NCBI RefSeq assembly: GCF_001552135.1
Contig: NZ_BCQP01000050.1
Span: 1 to 64,000, forward strand
Origin: Actinomadura chibensis NBRC 106107
GTDB taxonomy: Bacteria; Actinomycetota; Actinomycetes; Streptosporangiales; Streptosporangiaceae
Direction: 5' to 3'
Length of the DNA stretch: 64,000 nucleotides
Shown here piece after piece: positions 45,111 through 53,760 of this stretch. The notes beneath the pieces were generated by a model. That model was not told the origin of the DNA. It searched no databases and saw nothing but the letters and a program-made list of their open reading frames with translations. The first letter of the stretch is position 1, and each line of letters starts with the position of its first letter. The position numbers and the translations under genes are program-made.

Positions 45111-46592
45111 GTGTCCGGATGGCCCAATCTCGACCGCGCTGACGACGAACGTCTCGCGCGATCGCTGGCGGCTGGCGATCCCAGCGCCCTCATCCAGGTC
45201 ATGGATCGCTACGCGGCCCGCCTGTACGACTACTGCCACGCGCTGCTCCGCGACCAGGAGCAGGCGGCGGGCGCCCTGCACGACGCGCTCATCGCCGCGT
45301 ACGCGCACGTGTCCGTCGTCCGCGAGCCGGACCGGTTCCGCGGCTGGCTGTACGCGCTCGTGCGCAACGAGTGCATGCGGCGGCTGCGCGACCCCGCCCG
45401 GCCGGCCGAGCGGCACGAGGCCCCCGAGGTCGAGGACGTCTTCCTGAACGACGCCGACGTCGCGAACCGCGAGGAGGCCCGCCGCCTCATCCACAGCGCC
45501 CTCGCCGCGCTGCGCGGACGCGAGCGCGAGGCGCTCGACCTCAACCTCCGGCACGGCCTTGACCCGGTGGAGGTCGGCGGCGTCCTCGGCCTGGACGCGC
45601 AGGAGGCCGCCGACGTGACCGGCGCCGCGCGCGCCCGCCTCGACGACGCGCTCGCCGCCGCCCACCTCGCCCGGCACGGCCGCGACTGCCCGAGCGTCGC
45701 GGCGCTCGCCGACGACGGTCCGGGGCCGCTGCCGCCGCCGGTGGTGCGCAAGCTCGTCCACCACATCGAGACGTGCCCGACCTGCCTCCCGCGCCGCGAC
45801 CGGACGATCTCCGCGGCCCGGCTCCTCCAGGTGCTGCCGGTCGCGATGATGCCGACCGACCTGCGCGGGCTCGTCATGGCGACGGCGACCGACCCGTCCC
45901 TCGCCCCCGACCTCGCCGAGATCGCGCACCGCGCCGAGCCGTTCGACGCCTGGGGCTGGCCCGTGACCGTCGACCACGCGGAGCCGCCGTCCGGCGGGAC
46001 CCGGCGCGGCGCGCCCCGCGCGCTCTGGCCGGTGCTCGCCGCCGTCGCCGCCGTGGTCGTGATCGTCGCCGGGGCGTTCTTCATCATGCCGGGCCCGTCC
46101 GGCGGCGGGTCGGCCGCGCAGGACAAGCCGAGCGGCCCCGCCTCGGTCGCGCCGGACTCGGCCGAGCCGAGCGAGAGCGAGGAGCCGTCGCAGACCCCGA
46201 CGCCCACGGAGACCGCGACGCCGACGCCCACGACGACGTCCCCCACGCCGACCCCGACGCGGACGCGCCGTCCGTCCCGCACGCCCACCCCGACCCCCAC
46301 CCGCACCAAGCCCAGGACCGGGACCTTGCGGGTGATGGGCGGCGGTTGCACCATCAGCGGCGCCGACGGCAGCTGCTCGATCCCGGTACGCGCGGTCGGC
46401 GGCTCGGTGACGTGGTCCGTGTCGGCCCCGGATCCGGTCAACGGGGGCGGTGGCAGCACGCTCGCACCAGGCCAGGGCAGCGCCGCCACGTTCACCCTGA
46501 AGTCCTGCGACACCCCTTCGGGGTCCGTGACGGTCACCTTCTCTCCCAGCGGCGAGAGCCGGCAGGTCTCCTGGGAATGCGGGGGCGGCTGA
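45111..46592 (+). CDS. Sigma factor/zinc-motif/membrane fusion protein, copy 1
   Basis: The 493-residue product starts at GTG 45111 with GGGAGGA upstream. Residues ~8-90 are sigma-70 region 2 (DDERLARSLAAGDPSALIQVMDRYAARLYDYCHALL; FRGWLYALVRNECMRR) and ~120-180 region 4 (ALAALRGREREALDLNLRHGLDPVEVGGVLG). H218, C222 and C225 form an HxxxCxxC motif, the zinc site of anti-sigma factors. One membrane helix (~304-326), a Pro/Thr linker and a ~95-residue extracellular domain with four Cys follow. I infer a membrane-tethered, self-inhibited sigma factor. Similar ECF groups with fused C-terminal extensions are known in actinobacteria. Confidence 0.87.
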   Translation: MSGWPNLDRADDERLARSLAAGDPSALIQVMDRYAARLYDYCHALLRDQEQAAGALHDALIAAYAHVSVVREPDRFRGWLYALVRNECMRRLRDPARPAERHEAPEVEDVFLNDADVANREEARRLIHSALAALRGREREALDLNLRHGLDPVEVGGVLGLDAQEAADVTGAARARLDDALAAAHLARHGRDCPSVAALADDGPGPLPPPVVRKLVHHIETCPTCLPRRDRTISAARLLQVLPVAMMPTDLRGLVMATATDPSLAPDLAEIAHRAEPFDAWGWPVTVDHAEPPSGGTRRGAPRALWPVLAAVAAVVVIVAGAFFIMPGPSGGGSAAQDKPSGPASVAPDSAEPSESEEPSQTPTPTETATPTPTTTSPTPTPTRTRRPSRTPTPTPTRTKPRTGTLRVMGGGCTISGADGSCSIPVRAVGGSVTWSVSAPDPVNGGGGSTLAPGQGSAATFTLKSCDTPSGSVTVTFSPSGESRQVSWECGGG

Positions 46593-46806
46593 GGTCAATG
46601 TGGGTCAGATCACATTTTTGTGGTCCAAGGGGCGATCCACTAGGCGAGACGGCCACGGGGCGTACCTAATCCGTCACTGAAATCCGCTCATAAGGGAGAA
46701 ATCTCAGAGACTTGGTGGCAAGATCTGGCAACCAGAGTCGGCCGACAGACGTCGGGGCTCGCCGGGGGCACGATCAAGAACACCGAATTCGACTGGGAGG
46801 ATTCCC

Positions 46807-48273
46807 GTGGCCGGTGAGCCAGGGCCCGGGCAGGAAGACGACCTCAGGCTGGCGAACTCGCTGCGAGCCGGGGACGTCATCGCCCTGACCGAGGTGTACG
46901 ACACCTACGCGCCGTTCCTCTACGACTACTGCCACGGACTGCTCCGTGACCGCGTCGAGGCCGCGGGGGCGCTGCGCAACGTCGTCATCCAGGCCCGCGA
47001 GCACATCGACCGGCTCACCGAGCCGGACCGGCTGCGCGGCTGGCTGTACGCGATCGCCCGCAAGGAGTGCATGCGGCGCCGCGACAGCCCGAACCGGCAC
47101 ACCGGCCAGGAGGCGCCGGAGGCCGACGACGACCTGACCGACGAGCAGCTCGCCCGCCGCGAGGAGCGCCGGTTGCTCGCGCACAGCGCGCTCGCCGCGC
47201 TGAACGGCCGCCAGCGCGAGGCGATCGACCTGTCGGTGCGGCACGAGCTGGACGAGGTCGACCTCTCCGGCATCTTCGGGATGCCGCTGGAGGAGACGCT
47301 CGCGCTCGTCGAGAAGTCCCGTGAGGACCTCGGCGCCGCGCTGCACGCCGCCCTCATCGCGCAGAACCACTGGAAGGAATGCCCGAGCGTCTCGGCGCTG
47401 ACCGAGTCGTGGCCGCTGTCCCCGCAGGCCGCGACGTCGCTCGTCCGGCACGTCGCGAGCTGCCCGGTGTGCGGCGAGCGGGAGACGCCGCCGCTGCAGA
47501 CCGACCGGCTGCTGTCGGTCCTGCCGATCGCGGCGATCCCCGGCGACCTGCGGCTGGACGTCCTCACCGCCGCCACCGCCGAGGACCGCAGCGCCAACCG
47601 CCGCGCCATCGCCGCCTGGACGGAGCCGTTCGACGAGTACGGCTGGCCGCTCCCCTACGAGCCGTCGCCCGCCCGGTCCCGCGACCGGTCGCCGCGCCGC
47701 CGCGGCCCGCTGATCGCGGCCGTCGCGGTGGCCGTCGGCGCGGTGGTGCTGTTCGTCGGCGCGATGTCCGCGCTCGGCGGCGGCGACGGCACGGACGCGG
47801 CGTCGGGCGGCCCGGTCACCGGCGGCAGCGGCTCCCCGGGTGGCGAGTCGGGCGACCCCGACCCGTCGCCGAGCGGCCTCGACCCGTCGGCGACGTCGCC
47901 GTCCCCGACCGCGTCGAAGTCGCCGTCGAAGTCGCCGTCGCCGTCCAAGACCCCGTCGAAGACGCCGTCGAAGACGCCCTCCTCTCCGGACCGTCCTGAA
48001 CCGCCGCGGGCCGGGCGCCTGTCGGTGCAGGGATGCAGCATGGGCAGCGGCCAGGACTCCTGCGTCATCCGCATCACCGCCGTCGGCGGCCCGGTGAACT
48101 GGCGGGTGACCGGGACGTCCGGTCCCGTCGCGGCGGGCGGCGCGGGCCACCTCGAAGCGGGGCAGACCGGCGGCGTCCGGGTGTCGCGCGACATCGGCCT
48201 CTGCCTCGGCCGCCAGTCCGGCAGCGTGACCGTCTCGCCGGGCGGCTCCGCGTCGGTGTCCTACTGGTGCTGA
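46807..48273 (+). CDS. Sigma factor/zinc-motif/membrane fusion protein, copy 2
   Basis: The 488-residue product starts at GTG 46807 with GGGAGGA upstream. It has the same order as copy 1: region 2 (DLRLANSLRAGDVIALTEVYDTYAPFLYDYCHGLL; LRGWLYAIARKECMRR), region 4 (ALAALNGRQREAIDLSVRHELDEVDLSGIFG), zinc motif H215, C219, C222, membrane helix (~300-322), a Ser/Pro/Lys linker with SPSK/TPSK repeats, and an extracellular domain with four Cys (VQGCSMGSGQDSCVIRI at its start). The separate leader of ~214 bp suggests its own promoter. The extracellular domains differ, so they may respond to different signals. Confidence 0.87.
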   Translation: MAGEPGPGQEDDLRLANSLRAGDVIALTEVYDTYAPFLYDYCHGLLRDRVEAAGALRNVVIQAREHIDRLTEPDRLRGWLYAIARKECMRRRDSPNRHTGQEAPEADDDLTDEQLARREERRLLAHSALAALNGRQREAIDLSVRHELDEVDLSGIFGMPLEETLALVEKSREDLGAALHAALIAQNHWKECPSVSALTESWPLSPQAATSLVRHVASCPVCGERETPPLQTDRLLSVLPIAAIPGDLRLDVLTAATAEDRSANRRAIAAWTEPFDEYGWPLPYEPSPARSRDRSPRRRGPLIAAVAVAVGAVVLFVGAMSALGGGDGTDAASGGPVTGGSGSPGGESGDPDPSPSGLDPSATSPSPTASKSPSKSPSPSKTPSKTPSKTPSSPDRPEPPRAGRLSVQGCSMGSGQDSCVIRITAVGGPVNWRVTGTSGPVAAGGAGHLEAGQTGGVRVSRDIGLCLGRQSGSVTVSPGGSASVSYWC

Positions 48274-48299
48274 CCTGGACGCCCGCGCGGGCGTCCAGG
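48274..48299. terminator. Bidirectional terminator
   Basis: A perfect 26-base palindrome (13-bp arms, no spacer) beginning at the base after the stop of copy 2 and ending 17 bp before the convergent gene's stop. Serves both strands. Confidence 0.7.
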
Positions 48300-48315
48300 C
48301 TCGTCCCGGCTCGTC

Positions 48316-49428
48316 CTACCAGGGTGAGCGCGTGTCGAGGATGCGGTGCGCGCGTCCCAGCAGGAGCGGGACGCCGTCCCCGATCTGGTCGAAGCCCTGC
48401 CCGACCGTCGCCTTCTGCAGGTAGCGGGCGTGGATGCCCTCCAGGATGACGGCGAGCTTGAAGCACGCGAACGCCACGTAGAAGTCGAGGTCGGCGAGGT
48501 CGAAGCCGGTCAGCGCGGCGTACCGCTCGGTGAACTCGCGGCGGGTGAAGAACCCGGGCGCCGCGGTGATCGTCGCGCCGACGGGCAGTTCCTCGGCGTC
48601 CGCCGCCTCGGCCCAGTAGACGAGCGTCAGCCCGAGGTCGGACAGCGGGTCCCCGAGCGTCGACATCTCCCAGTCGACCACGGCCGCGATCTCCGGCCGC
48701 GGCTCCAGTCTGGCGAGCGCGTTATCGAGCCGGAAGTCGCCGTGGACGAGCCGCGCCCGCTCCCCGCGCGCGGCGGCGTCGGCCGGAAGCCGCTCGGCGA
48801 GCCGTGCGGTGAGCCGGTCGTACTCGGGCAGGTCGCGGACCGCGCCGGTCGCGCGGATCGCCTCCCGCGAGCCGTCCCACTGCCTGCCCCACCGCTTGAG
48901 CTGGCGTTCCATGTAGCCGGCCGGGCGTCCGAAGTCGTCCAGGCCGACGGCGGCCACGTCGACGGTGTGGATCGCGGCGAGCGCGGCGGCCAGCGCCTCG
49001 CTGAGGCCGCGCGCCTGCTCCGGGGCGAGGTCGGCGGCGTCCTCGCGGGTGCGCAGGACGCGTCCGTCGACGTGGTCCATGAGGTAGAAGGGCGCGCCGA
49101 GCACGGACGGGTCGGCGCAGAACGCGAGCGTGCGCGGCACGGGCACGCCCGTCCCGCCGCCGAGCGCGGACAGCACCCGGTGCTCGCGTCCCATGTCGTG
49201 GGCCGTCGGCTGGACGTGCCCGAGCGGCGGCCTGCGCAGCACGACGCGGCGACCGCCGTCCAGGGTGATCCCGTAGGTGAGGTTGGAGCGCCCGCCGGCG
49301 ATCAGGTCGATCGCCCCGATGCGGCCGGACCCGGGCAGCTCGCGGGCCAGCCAGGCGGCGAGCCGGGGCACGTCGATGCCCGGGACCTCGGCCGGCGGCC
49401 CTCCGGGAGACTCTGCGTCAACGGTCAT
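48316..49428 (-). CDS. Phosphotransferase, ACAD10/11 N-domain type
   Basis: The 370-residue product starts at ATG 49428. The APH kinase-like fold shows GGRSNLTYGI (nucleotide loop), VVLRRPPLGHV, YLMDHVDGRVL, the catalytic loop LVHGDFRLDNAL and metal motif VVDWEMSTLGDPLSDLG. The PTAHDMGREHRVLSAL and FFTRREFTERYAALTG segments match the group related to the kinase domain of acyl-CoA dehydrogenases 10/11, not aminoglycoside resistance enzymes. The substrate is possibly a hydroxyacyl-CoA. It is a single gene. Confidence 0.9.
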   Translation of the reverse strand: MTVDAESPGGPPAEVPGIDVPRLAAWLARELPGSGRIGAIDLIAGGRSNLTYGITLDGGRRVVLRRPPLGHVQPTAHDMGREHRVLSALGGGTGVPVPRTLAFCADPSVLGAPFYLMDHVDGRVLRTREDAADLAPEQARGLSEALAAALAAIHTVDVAAVGLDDFGRPAGYMERQLKRWGRQWDGSREAIRATGAVRDLPEYDRLTARLAERLPADAAARGERARLVHGDFRLDNALARLEPRPEIAAVVDWEMSTLGDPLSDLGLTLVYWAEAADAEELPVGATITAAPGFFTRREFTERYAALTGFDLADLDFYVAFACFKLAVILEGIHARYLQKATVGQGFDQIGDGVPLLLGRAHRILDTRSPW

Positions 49429-49822
49429 GACGCCCTATTAGAACGCGGCTCGGTCCGGCGCGCGAAACCGCCCCCCTACCAGTCCGCGCCCATGCCTTCC
49501 CGGCCACTTCCGGCCGACTTCCAGGTGGGCTTCACCCAACCTTCAGGATGGCCTCTGACCTGCGAGAACGCTAGGGTGGCCGATATCGGACGACCGGCCG
49601 AGCAGCGGGGCTGCGGGAACGTGGGGGACGCAAGGTGGATTCAACGGAGACCCGGGGTACGCATCTGCACCGACACCCGAGCAGAGTGGTCGCTACCCGG
49701 CGCGGAGGTCGATAGCCGCCATTTCCGGCCCATGGCGGCGGGTTGGACCACAGGTCCCGCCGGGCCATGAGACGAGGACTAGACCATTCGGGGGCTAGAC
49801 CACCCGATTGGGGGGACGCACC
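49429..49822. other. 394-bp upstream region of the possible amidase gene
   Basis: No gene. A TAGGGT element is at 49572-49577 with an extended GAACGC context. The downstream ~240 bases would be an unusually long leader with several G-rich stems. I could not match it to a riboswitch class by eye. Confidence 0.4.
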
Positions 49823-50542
49823 GTGGCAGACGCATGGCTGCCGGGAGCCGGACGCATGCCGGCACGCAAGGACGGCGGGGCTCTGCGAGGGGGGGCGCCG
49901 AGGGCCGTGTGGTGCGCCGGCGAGCACGACCCGCGCACCGTCTCCGCCCGTTCGGTGGCCGCGGACCTGATCAAGGAGGACCGGCCGCCCCACCTGGTGT
50001 GGCATCCGGCCACCGGTGAGATCGTCCAGCTGCTGCCGGTCACCCGCGCCGCCCGGCTGCTCGGCGACCGGATCGGCCACGAGGGCCGCGTCTGCGTGCA
50101 GATCATGGTGATCGGGCAGTCCCGCGCGCCGTTCACCGGCGCGCTGCTCGCCGGGCTGGACGCGATCGTCCAGTGGCTCGACTCGTGGGGCGTCGCGCGG
50201 CGCTGGCCCGCCGGGCCGCCGCTGCCGTCGCCGCAGTCCTACCACTCGCGCCGCAGCCGCCGCGACTGGGCGCACGGCGGGCACTACGGGGCGTCCCAGG
50301 TGCCGCTGGCCGAGCGTCCCGACCCGGGCGGCATCGACATCCGGCGCATCACCGGGCCCGACACGCCGGTCGCGCCGATCCCGCGCCCGCGCGCCCCGCT
50401 CGGCGACGCCGGGCCGCCGCGGCGGGTGTCGCGGGGCGGCCGGACGGCCGAGCCCGTCCTGCCGGCGCAGAACGAGCCGGCGCGGCCGCGCCCGCCGTCC
50501 GAACCGGTCCGGGTGGGCAGCCGGTCGGCCATGTCCAACTGA
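49823..50542 (+). CDS. Hypothetical protein, possibly peptidoglycan-amidase-like
   Basis: The 239-residue product starts at GTG 49823 with GGGGGG upstream. Residues ~40-165 form a domain with HLVWHPATGEIVQLLPVTRAARLLG, GRVCVQIMVIGQ, a helix IVQWLDSWGVARRWP and GGHYGASQVPLAERPDPGGIDI. This order (a His in the first strand, then HYG.SQVP...PDPG) resembles N-acetylmuramoyl-L-alanine amidase-type folds, but the zinc ligands are not clearly all present. The C-terminal 70 residues are Pro/Arg-rich and disordered. No signal peptide is evident. Function should be taken as unknown. Confidence 0.65.
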   Translation: MADAWLPGAGRMPARKDGGALRGGAPRAVWCAGEHDPRTVSARSVAADLIKEDRPPHLVWHPATGEIVQLLPVTRAARLLGDRIGHEGRVCVQIMVIGQSRAPFTGALLAGLDAIVQWLDSWGVARRWPAGPPLPSPQSYHSRRSRRDWAHGGHYGASQVPLAERPDPGGIDIRRITGPDTPVAPIPRPRAPLGDAGPPRRVSRGGRTAEPVLPAQNEPARPRPPSEPVRVGSRSAMSN

Positions 50543-50544
50543 CG

Positions 50545-51921
50545 TCACCGCCCGGCGCTCACCAGCTCCCGGACGATCTCGCAGCCCGCGCGCAGCTCCG
50601 CGCGGTTCGCCGCGGCGCCGTAGCCGATGACCAGGCCGGGCGCTCCGCGCGGCCCCGCGTGGTGGTGCCGCAGCGTCTCCACGAGGACGCCGCGCTCCGC
50701 CGCCGCGCGCTCCACCCCGGCGGCGAGGGGCGCCGGGACGTCCACGACGAGGTGCATCCCCGCCGTGTCGCCGCGCAGGACCAGGCCGTCCAGGGCGCGG
50801 ACGACCACGTCCCGCCGCCGCGCGTACTCGCCGCGCATCCGCCGGACGTGCCGGTCCAGGTCACCGCGCTCCAGCAGCAGGCGCAGCGCGTCCTGCGGGA
50901 CGACGGCCGTCCGGTCGTTCAGCTCCTCCCGGCGCAGCGCGATCTCCCCGACCAGCGCGGGACGGCCCGCGAGCCAGCCCACCCCCATGTCCGCGGTGAG
51001 GATCTTCGCGGTCGTGCCCAGGTAGACGACCACGTCCGGGTCGAGGCCGTAGAGGGCGGGCAGCGGCGCCACGTCGTAGCGGAATTCGCCGTCGTAGTCG
51101 TCCTCGGCGACGAGCGCGCCGTTGCGCCGCGCCCACGCGAGCAGCGCCTGCCGCCGCGGGACGGGCAGCACCCCGCCCATCGGGAACTGGTGCGACGGCG
51201 TCGTGTGGACGAGCCGGAGGCCGTCCGGGAGGGCGTCCACGATCAGGCCGTGCTCGTCGACCGGGCACGGCACCACCTCGGCGCCGCGCCCGGCGAGGAC
51301 GGCGCGGGCCCGCCGGTAGCCGGGCTCCTCGACCCCGACCCGGTCCCCCGGCCGCAGCACGGTCGCGGCGAGCAGGTCGAGCCCGTTCGTCGCGCCGCGC
51401 GTGATCAGGAGGCCGTCCACCGGGCACGCGACGCCGCGGCTGCGCCTGACGTAGTCGGCGAGGGCGGCGCGCAGCCCGGGCAGGCCGTGCGGGTCCTGGC
51501 GCTGCTGCGGCGCCATCCCGGACGCGAGCCGCCACGCCCGCCGCCACGCGGGCGTGTCCAGCGACCCGACCCAGGGGAGGCCCGCCCTGAGGTCGATCTC
51601 GTGCGGGGCGGCGGCCCGCTTCACCGCCGCCGCCTCCACCGGACGCGGTTTCGGCATGGGCGGGGCCGCGACGCCCTCGGTGACGTACGTCCCGGACCCG
51701 TGCCGTCCCTCCAGCCAGCCCTCCGCGTAGAGCTGCTCGTAGGCCTCCGTCACGACGGTCCGGCTCACGCCGAGCAGGGCCGCGAGCGCCCGGCTGGCCG
51801 GGAGCCGCTCCCCCGCCGCGAGCCGCCCCTCCCCCATGGCCGCCCGCAACTGGCCGACGAGCTGGGCGCTCATCGGCTCGGCCGCGTCCCGGTCCACGGC
51901 GAGGGGCAGGTCGATCGACAA
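50545..51921 (-). CDS. MocR/PdxR-family regulator (GntR wHTH plus aminotransferase domain)
   Basis: The 458-residue product starts at TTG 51921, with GGGAG upstream. The N-terminal winged helix (AQLVGQLRAAMGEGRLAAGERLPASRALAALLGVSRTVVTEAYEQL, continuing to GSGTYV) is joined by a linker to a fold-type I PLP domain (~110-455): RGATNGLDLLAATVLRPGD, TTPSHQFPMGGVLP, VAEDDYDGEFRYD and GTTAKILTADMGVGWL with the PLP lysine. Such regulators sense PLP or amino-donor ligands. It is divergent from a pyridoxamine-oxidase-family gene with which it shares a palindromic operator, so it probably controls that gene and itself. Confidence 0.93.
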   Translation of the reverse strand: MSIDLPLAVDRDAAEPMSAQLVGQLRAAMGEGRLAAGERLPASRALAALLGVSRTVVTEAYEQLYAEGWLEGRHGSGTYVTEGVAAPPMPKPRPVEAAAVKRAAAPHEIDLRAGLPWVGSLDTPAWRRAWRLASGMAPQQRQDPHGLPGLRAALADYVRRSRGVACPVDGLLITRGATNGLDLLAATVLRPGDRVGVEEPGYRRARAVLAGRGAEVVPCPVDEHGLIVDALPDGLRLVHTTPSHQFPMGGVLPVPRRQALLAWARRNGALVAEDDYDGEFRYDVAPLPALYGLDPDVVVYLGTTAKILTADMGVGWLAGRPALVGEIALRREELNDRTAVVPQDALRLLLERGDLDRHVRRMRGEYARRRDVVVRALDGLVLRGDTAGMHLVVDVPAPLAAGVERAAAERGVLVETLRHHHAGPRGAPGLVIGYGAAANRAELRAGCEIVRELVSAGR

Positions 51922-51933
51922 AGTGGTCTCCCG

Positions 51934-51986
51934 GTTTACGCTTCGAGTGGCACTACCGACCAGGCCACTCGCGTTCTAGCGTAAAC
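51934..51986. promoter_or_regulatory. Palindromic operator between MocR regulator and PNPOx gene
   Basis: Nested inverted repeats: GTTTACGCT (51934-51942) with AGCGTAAAC (51978-51986), and inside them GAGTGGC (51945-51951) with GCCACTC (51964-51970). A further AAAGTGGTCT lies at 51920-51929 by the regulator start. AGTGG-type motifs are known MocR/PdxR boxes. The right arm contains TAGCGT (51977-51982), a plausible -10 nine bases before the ATG at 51991. Confidence 0.75.
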
Positions 51987-51990
51987 GGCC

Positions 51991-52641
51991 ATGAACCCAC
52001 TCTCGTCGACCGCCCGGACACGCGTCGGCAGGCTCCCCGAGCGCGCCGCGGGCGACCGCTCCGTCCTCGACGCGATCCTCGACGACGGCATGATCTGCCA
52101 CCTCGGCCTCGTCGTGGACGGCTCCCCGCGCGTCATCCCCACCGCCTACGGCCGCCTCGGCGACACCCTCTACGTCCACGGCTCCACGGGCGCGAGCAGC
52201 CTCCGGGCCGGGCCGTCCCAGGAGGTCTGCGTGACGGTCACCCACCTGGACGGGCTCGTCATCGCCCGGTCCCTGTTCCACCACTCCCTCAATTACCGCA
52301 GCGCCGTCATCTACGGGACGCCCCGCCTCGTCACCGATCCCGACGAGAAACTCACCGGACTACGCGTCGTCACCGAGAACCTGACCCCGGGCCAATGGGA
52401 CGTGGCCCGCAAGCCCACCCGCAAGGAAATGGCCGCCGTCTCCGTCCTGGCCCTTTCCCTGGACGAGGCGTCCGCCAAGGTCCGCGAGGGCGGCCCCAGC
52501 GACGACGACGAGGACTACGCCCTGGACGTCTGGGCCGGCGTCGTCCCCGTCTACCAGACGTTCGGTTCTCCCGATCCCGACCCCGCGCTGCGTGAGGGAA
52601 TCCCCGTCCCCGCCCACATCGCGCGGCGCGTGACCTCCTAA
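51991..52641 (+). CDS. Pyridoxamine 5'-phosphate oxidase-family flavin protein
   Basis: The 216-residue product starts at ATG 51991. It has the split-barrel FMN-binding fold: LPERAAGDRSVLDAILDDGMICHLGLVVDGSPRVIPTAYG, TLYVHGSTGASSL, VCVTVTHLDGLVIARSLFHHSLNYRSAVIYG and a C-terminal TRKEMAAVSVLAL/EDYALDVWAGVVP region. This matches the actinomycete group of PNPOx-like proteins usually paired with MocR regulators, not classic PdxH. The mRNA is probably leaderless: no RBS precedes the ATG and the -10 is nine bases away. Substrate not defined. Confidence 0.9.
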   Translation: MNPLSSTARTRVGRLPERAAGDRSVLDAILDDGMICHLGLVVDGSPRVIPTAYGRLGDTLYVHGSTGASSLRAGPSQEVCVTVTHLDGLVIARSLFHHSLNYRSAVIYGTPRLVTDPDEKLTGLRVVTENLTPGQWDVARKPTRKEMAAVSVLALSLDEASAKVREGGPSDDDEDYALDVWAGVVPVYQTFGSPDPDPALREGIPVPAHIARRVTS

Positions 52642-52693
52642 TTCGTTCCAACTCAATGCCCCGTGCAGTCGCTCATGGTCGTAGGGTGAATCC

Positions 52694-53290
52694 ATGAACG
52701 AGCGGCTTGTGTGGGTGGATTGCGAGATGACGGGCCTCGACCTGCGGAACGACGCGCTGATCGAGATAGCCGCACTGGTCACCGACAGCGAGCTGAACAT
52801 CCTCGACCGCGGCGTGGACGTCGTGATCAAACCCCCGCCCGAGTCGCTCACCCAGATGAAGCAGGTCGTCCGCGACATGCACACCGTGTCCGGCCTGCTG
52901 GAGGCCCTCCCGTCCGGCGTCACCCTCGCCGAGGCGGAGGACATCGTCCTCAAGTACGTCAAGAGCCACGTCAAGGAACCGAACAAGGCCCCGCTCTGCG
53001 GCAACTCCATCGCCACCGACCGCTCGTTCCTCGCCCGCGACATGCCGGCCCTCGACGCCCACCTCCACTACCGCATGGTGGACGTCTCGTCCATCAAGGA
53101 GCTCGCCCGCCGCTGGTACCCGCGCGTCTACTTCGCCAGCCCGGAGAAGAAGGGCGGCCACCGCGCCCTCGCCGACATCACCGAGAGCATCCAGGAACTG
53201 CGCTACTACCGCGCGGCGGTCTTCGTCCCGCAGCCCGGCCCCGACTCCGAGACGGCCCGCGCCGTCGCCGCCCGCGTGGCCGCGGGCTGA
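52694..53290 (+). CDS. orn: Oligoribonuclease
   Basis: The 198-residue product starts at ATG 52694. It is a DEDDh 3'-5' exonuclease that degrades 2-5-nt RNA and is essential for finishing mRNA decay. It shows WVDCEMTGLD (Asp/Glu), CGNSIATDRSFLARDMP (Asp), YRMVDVSSIKELARRWYP and GGHRALADITESI (His/Asp). TAGGGT at 52682-52687 lies six bases before the ATG, so a leaderless transcript is possible. The stop codon overlaps the -35 of the tRNA-His promoter. Confidence 0.97.
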   Translation: MNERLVWVDCEMTGLDLRNDALIEIAALVTDSELNILDRGVDVVIKPPPESLTQMKQVVRDMHTVSGLLEALPSGVTLAEAEDIVLKYVKSHVKEPNKAPLCGNSIATDRSFLARDMPALDAHLHYRMVDVSSIKELARRWYPRVYFASPEKKGGHRALADITESIQELRYYRAAVFVPQPGPDSETARAVAARVAAG

Positions 53291-53315
53291 CCCACCCCGC
53301 GAGAACCGCTACACT
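53287..53315 (+). promoter_or_regulatory. tRNA-His promoter
   Basis: CTGACC (53287-53292) and TACACT (53310-53315), with a 17-bp spacer, 28 bp before the tRNA. The -35 overlaps the orn stop codon. Confidence 0.65.
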
Positions 53316-53343
53316 ACTGGGAGCCGGGCACGTTCCCGGCCAC

Positions 53344-53420
53344 GGTGGGTGTAGCTCAGCTGGCAGAGCACTTGGTTGTGGTCCAAGATGTCGGGGGTTC
53401 AAGTCCCCTCACTCACCCCA
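53344..53420 (+). tRNA. tRNA-His (GTG)
   Basis: Full cloverleaf with anticodon GTG in the loop TTGTGGT, D-arm AGCTCAGCTGGCAGAGC, T-arm GGGGGTTCAAGTCCCC and an encoded CCA at 53418-53420. The extra G at 53344 opposite C73 is the tRNA-His identity feature. Confidence 0.97.
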
Positions 53421-53471
53421 AGGCCAGCCCCCTGTTCAGGGCGCGGCACGGAGGGCAGAGCCCTCCCCTGA

Positions 53472-53502
53472 GGGACGATCTCCGGATCGTCCCTTTCCCT
53501 TT
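53472..53502 (+). terminator. Terminator of tRNA-His
   Basis: A perfect 9-bp stem GGGACGATC/GATCGTCCC with TCCG loop, followed by TTTCCCTTT. A canonical rho-independent signal 51 bp after the tRNA. Confidence 0.85.
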
Positions 53503-53760
53503 GCTCGCCGACGGCCCCGAAGAGCCTCATCCAGCCCGGCCACGACGATCGCGGCGAGGCGAGCATCCAGGAACGCTTCCCACCGCTCCGTCAACTCCCA
53601 GACCAGCGTGTCTCACATCACCTGTGTGACGTGGATGTACCGGCCCTGAACCCTGCCTGCGCGCGACCCTGCAAGTTCCGTCCCCGCAACGGGCGCCCAG
53701 GGAACGGCTCGACCAGCAGCACCGGCCGCGCCGAAGACCCACGTCCCAAAGCCCGACCAC
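53503..53760. other. Non-coding stretch after tRNA-His
   Basis: No intact gene. The frame used by the remnant that follows is open back to about 53650 but has neither a start codon nor protein-like composition there. Confidence 0.45.

Noticed and set aside
49580..49822. Cyclic-di-AMP (ydaO-type) riboswitch before the possible amidase gene
   Set aside because: Long G-rich leader and target type fit, but the conserved blocks could not be aligned by eye. An Infernal scan would decide.
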